A model generated the notes under the pieces. That model was not told where the DNA came from, did not search any database, and was given only the letters and a program-made list of their open reading frames with translations. A DNA stretch of 13,668 bases from an uncultured Burkholderiales bacterium. Its GTDB lineage: Bacteria > Pseudomonadota > Gammaproteobacteria > Burkholderiales > Burkholderiaceae_D. Of the stretch, positions 1 to 8,399 are shown piece by piece (the stretch's first letter is position 1; the number at the start of each line of letters is the position of its first letter). Position numbers and translations under genes: made by a program. The DNA lies in assembly GCA_937872165.1 (NCBI GenBank), contig CALMOR010000203.1, positions 605 through 14,272 of the forward strand, written 5' to 3'.

Positions 1-1208
1 ACCGTGGTGATGACGTGATTAAAGACCGCAGGTGTGGGTACCTCCGGCACGGGCGCGATACCGGCGCCGATGAGCACCGGCGCGGTGGTCAGGCCCTTGG
101 CACGCAGGAGCGATTCCAACAGCGTGTCCTTGTCCTTGCAGTCGCCGTAGCGTCGGGCCAGCACGACGTCGGGACGGGCCGGACGATGCGAGCTCGTGCC
201 GAGCGCGACAGAGAAGTAACGCACCTGCGACTGCACGAACTCGAGGGCGCCCACGACGCGCTCCTCGATGGTCGGCTTCGTCATCAGCCGCGCGACCAGC
301 GCGACCCGCTCGGCATCGGGCGGCTGGTCGTCGACGAAGAGCGCCGCTGCCCAGCTCGCGACCGCGTTCCAGTCCGCGTATTCGGAGAACTCGATCCAGC
401 GCGCCAGGTTGAAGCCCTGCGGGACGGCCGACTCGGTCGGTACCGCCGCGACGGAGCGCTCCTCGAACGTGACGACGCGCAGACCGTCGACGACCGTCTC
501 GGACGGCGCCGCGATCGGACGCGGCAGGTCACCGTGCGTCTTCCAGCCGACCCTGCGTCCCTGCGGCACGTTGAGGATCACGCGGCGTTCCTCGATCGGC
601 AGCGTCTGGTCCCATCCTTCGGCCGCCCCGAAGACCGTGCCGAAGACAGGGTTCGCGCCGATCGTCGAGTAGGCGATCTCGAGCGTGTCGCCGACGCGCA
701 GGTCGTCGACCAGGATCGACGCCGTCACGATGCCGCTGTAGAGGTTGTTCTCGAGGCCGGTCTCGCGTTGCAGGAAGCGCACCTGCGCGCCGCCGAGGCG
801 GTCCAGCGCGACGCCGTCGCGGATCACGTCGAGCTTGTGGAGCACCAGCTTCTGATAGGCGGGGATGAACTGCAACGGCACGCGGCCGACGTTCGACAGC
901 ACGGTCGGGTCGTTGACCTTGATCGCGCGATGCGCATAGGCGACCGGCGTGTCGCCGACGAGGATCTGGCTGTCGAACAGCGCGACCACCGCGGCGCCGG
1001 CGGCCTTCGGCTCGGCGACCGCGTGGGGCCGTGTCCAGCGCGGCGACGCGGGGTCCTTTGTGAAGGCGTCGGACGCGAGCTGGATCTCGCGATCGACCTG
1101 CGGCACCGGACCGGTGGCAGCGGGCAAGGAAGGTTCCTGCGCGAAGCCGAGGGTCGTCGCGACGATCAGCGCGATGATCGCTATCGGGCGCATCGCCGGG
1201 ATGGGCAT
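1..1208 (-). CDS. Exported DUF3857/transglutaminase-like protein, C-terminal part cut by the left edge
   Basis: The reading frame opens at ATG 1208 and runs to the left edge, giving about 402 residues without a stop. The start MPIPAMRPIAIIALIVATTLGFA is seen as a hydrophobic signal segment (an in-frame ATG at 1193 is an alternative), so the protein is probably exported to the periplasm. Residues from about 60 to 250 fit a DUF3857 beta-rich domain. Near residue 360 comes RYGDCKDKD, the cysteine motif of the transglutaminase-like fold, and close to the edge FNHVI, a likely catalytic histidine. Family knowledge: DUF3857-transglutaminase proteins are usually 600 or more residues, so a third or more is missing. 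Substrate and role are unknown for this family. It starts 27 bases after the glnS stop and is probably co-transcribed with glnS. Confidence is high for the family, low for any function. Confidence 0.85.
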   Translation of the reverse strand, partial: MPIPAMRPIAIIALIVATTLGFAQEPSLPAATGPVPQVDREIQLASDAFTKDPASPRWTRPHAVAEPKAAGAAVVALFDSQILVGDTPVAYAHRAIKVNDPTVLSNVGRVPLQFIPAYQKLVLHKLDVIRDGVALDRLGGAQVRFLQRETGLENNLYSGIVTASILVDDLRVGDTLEIAYSTIGANPVFGTVFGAAEGWDQTLPIEERRVILNVPQGRRVGWKTHGDLPRPIAAPSETVVDGLRVVTFEERSVAAVPTESAVPQGFNLARWIEFSEYADWNAVASWAAALFVDDQPPDAERVALVARLMTKPTIEERVVGALEFVQSQVRYFSVALGTSSHRPARPDVVLARRYGDCKDKDTLLESLLRAKGLTTAPVLIGAGIAPVPEVPTPAVFNHVITT

Positions 1209-1235
1209 CGGAAACGCCGGCGTCGTGCCCGCGGG

Positions 1236-3419
<2,184 letters not shown>

Positions 3420-3443
3420 GATGGGTGCCGAAAGGTGGCCGGC

Positions 3444-3449
3444 ATTGTA
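3444..3449 (-). promoter_or_regulatory. Likely -10 element of the glnS promoter
   Basis: On the minus strand TACAAT lies about 25 bases upstream of the glnS ATG in the 85-base divergent gap. This matches the sigma-70 -10 consensus at five of six positions and has a TG two bases upstream. No good -35 hexamer is seen at 16-18 bases. The call rests on the -10 match and position only. Confidence 0.4.
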
Positions 3450-3504
3450 ATCAATCGGTCCATGCGGCGACCCGCCAGACCGTGCCCTTCGAGAGGAGAG
3501 ATCC

Positions 3505-3975
3505 ATGACGTCCGTCCCCGCTCTGCGTCGCTGGTCCGCGGGCCTCGCCGCCGCGTGTGCGCTGTCGCTGCCGGCGGGCGCGGCCTCGGCCGCCGACGCC
3601 GGACTCGTCGCCCGCACGAGCCGCTGGTCGGTCGACGAGACGGTCGAGAAGATCGTCGCGGGCGCGACGGCTCGGGGACTGACGCTCTTCGCCACGATCG
3701 ACCATGCCGCGAACGCGCGGACCGTGGGCCTCTCGCTGCGGCCGACCGTCGTGCTCTTACTCGGCAATCCGAAGGGGGGCACCCCGGTGATGGTCGCAGC
3801 GCCGTCCGCGGCGATCGACCTGCCGCTCAAGGTGCTGGTTGCCGAGGACGCGTCCGGCACGACCGTCGTGACGACCGACGACCCGGCCTTCGTGCAGCAA
3901 CGCCACGGCATCCCGTCGACGCTGGCGCCGGCCGTCTCCGCGTTGGGACCACTTCTCGACGCCGCACTCCGGTAG
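3505..3975 (+). CDS. Exported DUF302 domain protein
   Basis: A 156-residue protein preceded by a strong ribosome binding site (GAGAGGAGAG at 3491-3500), which fixes the ATG at 3505. Residues 1-30 form a signal peptide: basic start, hydrophobic run and a cleavage-like ASAAD. The remainder fits a DUF302 domain: a TVEKI-type helix around 45-52, TLFATIDHAANAR, the conserved LLGNPKGGTPVM loop near 85-98 and DLPLKVLV near 109-116. DUF302 proteins are small alpha/beta proteins of unsettled function found in periplasm or cytoplasm. The gene is divergent from glnS and only 56 bases before the halogenase-like gene, but a -10-like site in that gap suggests the next gene can be transcribed separately. 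I see no direct link to pigment synthesis. Confidence 0.88.
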   Translation: MTSVPALRRWSAGLAAACALSLPAGAASAADAGLVARTSRWSVDETVEKIVAGATARGLTLFATIDHAANARTVGLSLRPTVVLLLGNPKGGTPVMVAAPSAAIDLPLKVLVAEDASGTTVVTTDDPAFVQQRHGIPSTLAPAVSALGPLLDAALR

Positions 3976-3993
3976 CGGGTGGTCCGCGGATGC

Positions 3994-3999
3994 GACAAT
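3994..3999 (+). promoter_or_regulatory. Possible -10 element for the tailoring-gene operon
   Basis: GACAAT lies between the DUF302 stop and the halogenase-like gene, 33 bases before ATG 4032. Transcription from here would start after the alternative ATG at 3990, which favours ATG 4032 as the real start. No convincing -35 is visible, so this is tentative. Confidence 0.3.
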
Positions 4000-4031
4000 C
4001 GGCGTCCCGACCCGTCCGACCGCATCCGACC

Positions 4032-5450
4032 ATGGCCGCCTCCGCATCCGTCCCGGCATCCGCCGCCGCATCCGTCCCTGCCTCGCCAGCGTCGTCCCGT
4101 CCGCCGAAGTCCTGCGACGTCCTCGTGATCGGCGGCGGGCCGGCCGGGTCCACGGCGGCCGCGCTGCTCGCGCGGCGCGGCCATGCGGTGACGCTGCGCG
4201 AGAAGGCGCATCACCCGCGCTTCCACATCGGCGAGTCGCTGCTGCCGGCCAACATGCCGCTGCTCGACGAACTCGGCGTCGGGGAGGAGGTCGCGAAGCT
4301 CGGCATGGAGAAGTGGGGCATCGAGTTCGTCTCGCCGTGGCACGAGCACCGCACGCTGCTCGAATTCGGACAGTCGTGGGACAAGGATCTCGACATGGCC
4401 TATCAGGTCCGTCGCTCGGACTTCGACCACGTCCTGATCCGCAAGGCGGCCGGCGACGGGGCCGAGGTCGTCGAAGGATGTCGTGTGCGCGACGTGGCCT
4501 TTCGCGACGATGGCGCCGGCGCCATCGTCACCGGGCAATGCGACGACGGGTCCACCGTCCGCTACGACGCCCGCATGGTGGTCGACGCGTCCGGGCGCGA
4601 CACCTTCCTCGCCAACAAGCTCGGCGCCAAGAAGAAGAACAAGGCGCACAACAGCTCGGCGCTGTACGGACACTTCGAGAACGCCGAGCGCCTGCCGGGC
4701 AGGCTCGCCGGCAACATCACGATCTTCTGGTTCGCTCACGGATGGTTCTGGTTCATCCCGCTGTCGGACGGGGCGACCAGCGTGGGCGCGGTGTGCTGGC
4801 CCTACTACCTGAAGACGCGGCCGAAGGATCGTTCGTTGAACGACTTCTTCGTCGACACCGTCGCGCTGTGCGAACCGCTCAGGAAGCGGCTCGCGCACGC
4901 ACGGCTGCTCGCGGACGTCGAGGCCACCGGCAACTACAGCTATTCGTCGACCCATGCGCAAGGCCCGGGCTACCTGCTGCTCGGCGACGCGTTCGCGTTC
5001 GTCGATCCGGTGTTCTCGTCGGGCGTCTACCTCGCGATGAACAGCGCCTTCGTCGGCGCGGAACTCGTCGACGCGCGCCTGTCGACGCAGCCGGAGGCCT
5101 CGAGGATCCGGGCGGCCGCGCGCCGCTTCGACGACGTCATGGTCAAGGGGCCGCGCGAGTTCTCGTGGTTCATCTATCGCGTCACGAACCCCACGATGCG
5201 CGACCTCTTCATGGCGCCGCGCAACGTGCTGCGGGTCCGCGAGGCCTTGCTCTCGCTGCTGAGCGGAGACATCTTCGGCAAGACGCCGATCTGGCCGTCG
5301 ATCTTCGTCTTCAAGTCGATCTACCGCATCACGTCGCTGTTGAACGCACGCCGCACGCTCGCCGCGATGCGCCGGCGCCGCATCAACATCCGCGACGTCG
5401 AAGCGCCTTCGACCGCCGGCGACGCGGGGCGGACCCGCCTGACCGCGTGA
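4032..5450 (+). CDS. Flavin-dependent halogenase-like FAD oxidoreductase
   Basis: A 472-residue protein of the tryptophan-halogenase/FAD-monooxygenase superfamily. Visible motifs in order: a low-complexity Ala/Ser/Pro N-terminus (1-26), the FAD-binding GGGPAG (34-39), HIGESLLP (65-72), a lysine in GMEKWGIEF (K94) where related halogenases carry their K-x-G-x-x-F segment, the halogenase signature WFWFIP (238-243, WxWxIP), and GDAFAFVDPVFSSG (318-331), containing FxxPxxSxG and the second FAD contact. Such enzymes use reduced FAD, oxygen and halide to form hypohalous acid and halogenate aromatic rings; a partner flavin reductase is not in the window. Next to aryl polyene genes the likely substrate is the aryl head group, as in brominated xanthomonadins. 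ATG 3990 is an alternative start. The stop overlaps the next gene (GTGA). A reductase or hydroxylase role cannot be excluded from sequence alone. Confidence 0.85.
   Translation: MAASASVPASAAASVPASPASSRPPKSCDVLVIGGGPAGSTAAALLARRGHAVTLREKAHHPRFHIGESLLPANMPLLDELGVGEEVAKLGMEKWGIEFVSPWHEHRTLLEFGQSWDKDLDMAYQVRRSDFDHVLIRKAAGDGAEVVEGCRVRDVAFRDDGAGAIVTGQCDDGSTVRYDARMVVDASGRDTFLANKLGAKKKNKAHNSSALYGHFENAERLPGRLAGNITIFWFAHGWFWFIPLSDGATSVGAVCWPYYLKTRPKDRSLNDFFVDTVALCEPLRKRLAHARLLADVEATGNYSYSSTHAQGPGYLLLGDAFAFVDPVFSSGVYLAMNSAFVGAELVDARLSTQPEASRIRAAARRFDDVMVKGPREFSWFIYRVTNPTMRDLFMAPRNVLRVREALLSLLSGDIFGKTPIWPSIFVFKSIYRITSLLNARRTLAAMRRRRINIRDVEAPSTAGDAGRTRLTA
4044..4091 (+). repeat. 24-base tandem repeat, two copies, encoding ASVPASxA
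   Basis: Two in-frame copies of a 24-base unit (4044-4067 and 4068-4091) encode ASVPASAA and ASVPASPA at residues 5-20 of the halogenase-like protein. A 13-base word, CCGCATCCGTCCC, is identical at 4042-4054 and 4066-4078. It gives a short disordered N-terminal leader ahead of the FAD fold, probably from slippage duplication. Confidence 0.6.
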
Positions 5451-6295
5451 AGGGCCTCGTCGCTCGCGCCCTCGCCGCGCTGGCGCTGGTCGCGGCCTGT
5501 CAAGCGGCGAGGGCCGACGAACAGCCGCTCTGGGAGGCGGGCGTGGGCGTCGGGACGCTGGTCCTTCCCGACTATCGCGGCTCCGACGAGTACCGCGGCT
5601 ACGTGCTGCCGTTCCCGTATGTCGTCTATCGCGGCCGCTTCCTGAAGGCCGACCGCGACGGTGTCCGGGCGGAGTTCCTCGACAACGACCGCATCAGGTT
5701 CGAGGTCGCGGTCGCCGCGAGCCAGCCGGTACGCAGCTCGAGCAACAGCGCGCGCGAGGGCATGCCGGACCTGAAGGGCTCGTTCGAGATCGGGCCTTCG
5801 GTCGCGGTCGCTCTCGCGCGAAGCGACGACCGGCGCGTGCGCTTCGACCTGCGCGTGCCGGTGTCGACCGGCGTCACGCTCGGCGGCGGCTTCCAGGGCA
5901 TCGGCTGGCAGGCGGGCCCGCGGCTCAATCTCGACATCGCCGACTTCGCGAGCTCGACCCTCGGCTCGGGCTGGAACCTCGGCCTCGCCGCGGGTCCGAT
6001 CTTCCAGACCCGCAAGCGCAACGCGTACTTCTACGACGTGGCGAGCGACTACGTGCGTCCGGGGCGCCCCGCCTATCGCAGCAGCGGCGGCTACGCCGGC
6101 AGTCAGCTGCTCGGCGCGATGTCGAAGCGCTTCGACCGCTTCTGGGTCGGCGGCTTCCTGCGTGCGGACACGCTGAAGGGCGCGACCTTCGAGGACAGTC
6201 CTCTCGTGCGTCGCAGGAGTTCCTTCGCCGCCGGCATCGGCGTGGCCTGGGTGTTCGGTCGGTCGACCGAGACCGTCGACGCGACCGAACGCTGA
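5447..6295 (+). CDS. MipA/OmpV family outer-membrane protein
   Basis: A 282-residue protein starting at GTG 5447, which overlaps the upstream TGA as GTGA; no ATG fits as well. The first ~23 residues (KGLVARALAALALVAACQAARA then DEQ) are a signal peptide. The mature part has the MipA/OmpV pattern: GVGVGTLVLPDYRGSDEY near the start, alternating aromatic/hydrophobic strands, GPSVAVAL, GGGFQGIGWQAGPRL, and a C-terminal DSPLVRRRSSFAAGIGVAWVFG strand typical of the family's barrel end. MipA is known as a scaffold for murein hydrolase/synthase in E. coli, and OmpV-like proteins act as porins; the role here is not known. Position between halogenase-like and acyltransferase genes suggests a part in placing the polyene lipid in the outer membrane, which is inference. 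Confidence 0.85.
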   Translation: MKGLVARALAALALVAACQAARADEQPLWEAGVGVGTLVLPDYRGSDEYRGYVLPFPYVVYRGRFLKADRDGVRAEFLDNDRIRFEVAVAASQPVRSSSNSAREGMPDLKGSFEIGPSVAVALARSDDRRVRFDLRVPVSTGVTLGGGFQGIGWQAGPRLNLDIADFASSTLGSGWNLGLAAGPIFQTRKRNAYFYDVASDYVRPGRPAYRSSGGYAGSQLLGAMSKRFDRFWVGGFLRADTLKGATFEDSPLVRRRSSFAAGIGVAWVFGRSTETVDATER

Positions 6296-6302
6296 GGGAC
6301 CC

Positions 6303-7208
6303 ATGGTCTCGAAAGTCCTCCGCTCCCTGTATCAATGGCCCGCGTTCTACCTCGTGCTGCTGCTGCTCGGGTGCGTGCAGGCGTGCTGGGCGGTGTGCGC
6401 CTTCGTGATCCGCCACGCGGTCGACGAGGAACGCGGACAACGGATCGGCCGCCGTGTCATCTCGCGGGTCTTCCGTCACTACTTCAGGCTGACCGGATGG
6501 ATGCGGCTGCTGAAGGTCGACGCCACGGCGCTCGATGCGATCGACCCGCACGAATCGATGATCATCGCGCCCAATCATCCGTCGGTGCTCGACGCGCTGC
6601 TCCTCATCTCGCGTCTCGAGAACCTCAACTGCATCATGAAGGCTTCGGTCCTCGACAACCTGCTGCTCGGCGCCGGCGCGCGCCTGGCCGGCTACATCCG
6701 CAACGACGGACCGAAACGCATGTTGCGCCTGTCGATCGCCGACCTCCGGCAGGGAGGGCAACTGATCATCTTCCCCGAAGGCACGCGCACGACCGCGGCG
6801 CCGGTCAACGAGTTCAAGTGCGGCTTCGCGGCGATGGCGCGCATCGCCGGCGTGCCGGTGCAGACGGTCGTGATCGAGACCGATTCGCCTTACCTGTCGA
6901 AGGGCTGGTCGGTGCTGCGGAAACCTCCGCACCTGCCGATCACGATGAGCGTGCGGCTCGGCAGGCGCTTCGACGTCGAGCAGCGGGTCCATCAGTGCGT
7001 CGATGGACTGCACGCCTACTTCGTCGACGAGCTGGACGGTGCGCCTCTCGGCGACCTGTGGCGCGACGAGCGCGAGCCGGCGCAGGAGCGGCCTCAGGAG
7101 ACGCTCGATCGTCGTCCTCACGACGGTGGGTCGGACGCGGGCGGGGCCCGTGGCCGGTCCGTCCCACCGATCCGCCTCGACGGCGCCGGACGGAGCCTGC
7201 AACGCTGA
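6303..7208 (+). CDS. PlsC-type lysophospholipid/1-acylglycerol-3-phosphate acyltransferase-like protein
   Basis: A 301-residue membrane-associated acyltransferase. The ATG at 6303 follows GAGGGA overlapping the upstream stop, a usable ribosome binding site with short spacing. A hydrophobic segment at about 14-37 anchors the protein. The acyltransferase box I is NHPSVLD (91-97, H-x4-D catalytic pair) and box III is FPEGTRT (157-163); FKCGFAAMARIAGVPVQTVVIET continues the fold. The last ~50 residues are charged and low in complexity, without a recognised domain. Family members transfer acyl groups from ACP or CoA to glycerol phosphates or to other acceptors. In an aryl polyene cluster the likely job is to acylate the lipid anchor or to transfer the polyene chain itself to it. 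The TGA overlaps the next ATG (TGATG is not a frame-sharing fusion but implies coupling). The exact acceptor is unknown. Confidence 0.88.
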   Translation: MVSKVLRSLYQWPAFYLVLLLLGCVQACWAVCAFVIRHAVDEERGQRIGRRVISRVFRHYFRLTGWMRLLKVDATALDAIDPHESMIIAPNHPSVLDALLLISRLENLNCIMKASVLDNLLLGAGARLAGYIRNDGPKRMLRLSIADLRQGGQLIIFPEGTRTTAAPVNEFKCGFAAMARIAGVPVQTVVIETDSPYLSKGWSVLRKPPHLPITMSVRLGRRFDVEQRVHQCVDGLHAYFVDELDGAPLGDLWRDEREPAQERPQETLDRRPHDGGSDAGGARGRSVPPIRLDGAGRSLQR

Positions 7209-8020
7209 TGCAGGCGGGTCCCGCGAACGCCGTCGCACCGCCGCCGTCCGGCACCCATCTCGTCCTCGTCCCGAGCTTCAACGCCGGTCGCGTCCTCGCT
7301 TCCACGGTGCGCGCCGCGCGCCGCTGCTGGAATCCGGTCTGGGTCGTGCTCGACGGCAGCACGGACGACAGCGGCGAGGTCGCGGCCGCTCTCGCACGCG
7401 AGGACGACGGCATCGTCGTGCTGACGCTGCCGCGCAATCGCGGCAAGGGAGCGGCCGTCCTCCACGGCATCGGCGCAGCCCGTGCCGCCGGCTTCACTCA
7501 CGCGTTGACGATGGACTCCGACGGACAGCATCCGGCCGACCGCATCGGCGCCTTCATGGCCGCGTCGCTCGCCGCCCCCGACGCGATGGTGCTCGGCAAG
7601 CCGGTGTTCGCGGACGACGCGCCGGCCCTGCGCGTGCAGGGGCGACGCATCTCGAACTGGTGGGCGCGGCTCGAGACCCTGTGCTTCGACGAGCGAAGCG
7701 GCATCGGCGACTCGCTGTTCGGCTTTCGGGTCTATCCGATCGCGCCGCTGATCGAGACGATGGAGAAGACCCGCTGGATGCGTCGCTTCGACTTCGACCC
7801 GGAGGCGGTGGTGCGCCTCGCTTGGCGCGGCGTGCCGCCGGTCAACGTCGAGGCGCCGGTCCGCTATCTGGACGCGGCCGAGGGGGGCGTCTCGCACTTC
7901 CATTACGGACGAGACAACGCGCTGCTCAGCTGGATGCATCTGCGCCTGATGTGCGGCTTCGTCGTCCGCCTGCCGATGCTGGTCGGTCGTCGCCTGCGTC
8001 GTGGTCCGCCCCGGCGGTGA
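7208..8020 (+). CDS. Family 2 glycosyltransferase
   Basis: A 270-residue GT-A fold glycosyltransferase of the dolichyl-phosphate mannosyltransferase-like type. Its start shares one base with the upstream stop (ATG 7208). The nucleotide-sugar fold opens with LVLVPSFNAG (18-27), followed by VWVVLDGSTDDS (44-55), NRGKGAAVLHGI (77-88, the sugar-nucleotide loop) and the metal-binding DSDGQH (103-108). GDSLFGFRVYP (168-177) and RRFDFDPEAVVRLAW (192-206) match the later acceptor-side region. There are no clear C-terminal transmembrane helices. Aryl polyene clusters commonly carry a GT2/acyltransferase pair (fused in some enterobacterial clusters) to join the polyene to a glycolipid; here the two activities are separate, adjacent and coupled genes. 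Donor and acceptor sugars cannot be read from sequence. Confidence 0.88.
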   Translation: MQAGPANAVAPPPSGTHLVLVPSFNAGRVLASTVRAARRCWNPVWVVLDGSTDDSGEVAAALAREDDGIVVLTLPRNRGKGAAVLHGIGAARAAGFTHALTMDSDGQHPADRIGAFMAASLAAPDAMVLGKPVFADDAPALRVQGRRISNWWARLETLCFDERSGIGDSLFGFRVYPIAPLIETMEKTRWMRRFDFDPEAVVRLAWRGVPPVNVEAPVRYLDAAEGGVSHFHYGRDNALLSWMHLRLMCGFVVRLPMLVGRRLRRGPPRR

Positions 8021-8213
8021 GCGACCCTGCCCATGCACGAATGCGAAGTCGGGCGCATCCTGACGATGGGTTACGTCTTCGCCGCTCGTATAGCATCGAC
8101 CATCGCGTAAACGCGGCATACTCCACGGTCACGAAAAGTTACCCGCGAGTACCGACGGCTTCGGCACAATCCGATTCCCGGTCTCTCTCTCCATTCGATC
8201 AAGGAACAATCCG
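8021..8213. other. Intergenic region between the tailoring genes and the small ORF
   Basis: This 193-base stretch is visibly less GC-rich than its neighbours and I see no gene in it. It holds a short inverted repeat, CGCGT-AA-ACGCG, at 8104-8115, which could be a small operator, and a -10-like CACAAT at 8165-8170 with TTACCC 20 bases upstream (spacing longer than ideal) that could drive the small ORF at 8214. No stem-loop with a T-run is visible to end the plus-strand operon. Confidence 0.35.
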
Positions 8214-8375
8214 GTGCGATCGCTCCTCGTCCGAATCTTGCTGGCATGCCTCGAACTGCAGAGCCGGCGCCAGCGGTCGATGCTGCGGCGGCAGCGGGAA
8301 CGGACGACGGCCGCATCGGTGCAGTCGAAGGTCGATGCGCTGCATGTCAGGCGCACCGATCAGACGGCGCTGTAA
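8214..8375 (+). CDS. Possible small basic protein of 53 residues, unrecognised
   Basis: A short ORF from GTG 8214 to TAA 8375. It is preceded by AAGGA about eight bases upstream, a good ribosome binding site. The product begins with a short hydrophobic stretch (MRSLLVRILLACLE) and continues strongly basic (LQSRRQRSMLRRQRER), then TTAASVQSKVDALHVRRTDQTAL. About 83 percent of third codon positions are G or C by count, consistent with coding but somewhat lower than the neighbours. It ends 24 bases from the 3' end of the converging antiporter gene. I do not recognise the family. It could be a small membrane-associated protein, or a chance ORF; the overlapping minus-strand frames look less like genes. 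Confidence 0.4.
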   Translation: MRSLLVRILLACLELQSRRQRSMLRRQRERTTAASVQSKVDALHVRRTDQTAL

Positions 8376-8399
8376 GCGGTCCCAGACACTCCGACAGCA

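Noticed and set aside
3420..4961. Upstream extension of the glnS frame to 4961
   Set aside because: It would run antisense through the DUF302 and halogenase-like genes and across a promoter-like gap. ATG 3419 gives the normal GlnRS N-terminal region.
5321..6304. Minus-strand frame of 327 codons opposite the MipA/OmpV gene
   Set aside because: The plus strand has a signal peptide and family motifs in the same interval; the minus-strand translation has no recognisable features.
8071..8356. Minus-strand frames of 75-81 codons opposite the small ORF
   Set aside because: No ribosome binding sites noticed, mixed composition with no motifs, and they cross the apparent intergenic region; the plus-strand ORF is better supported.
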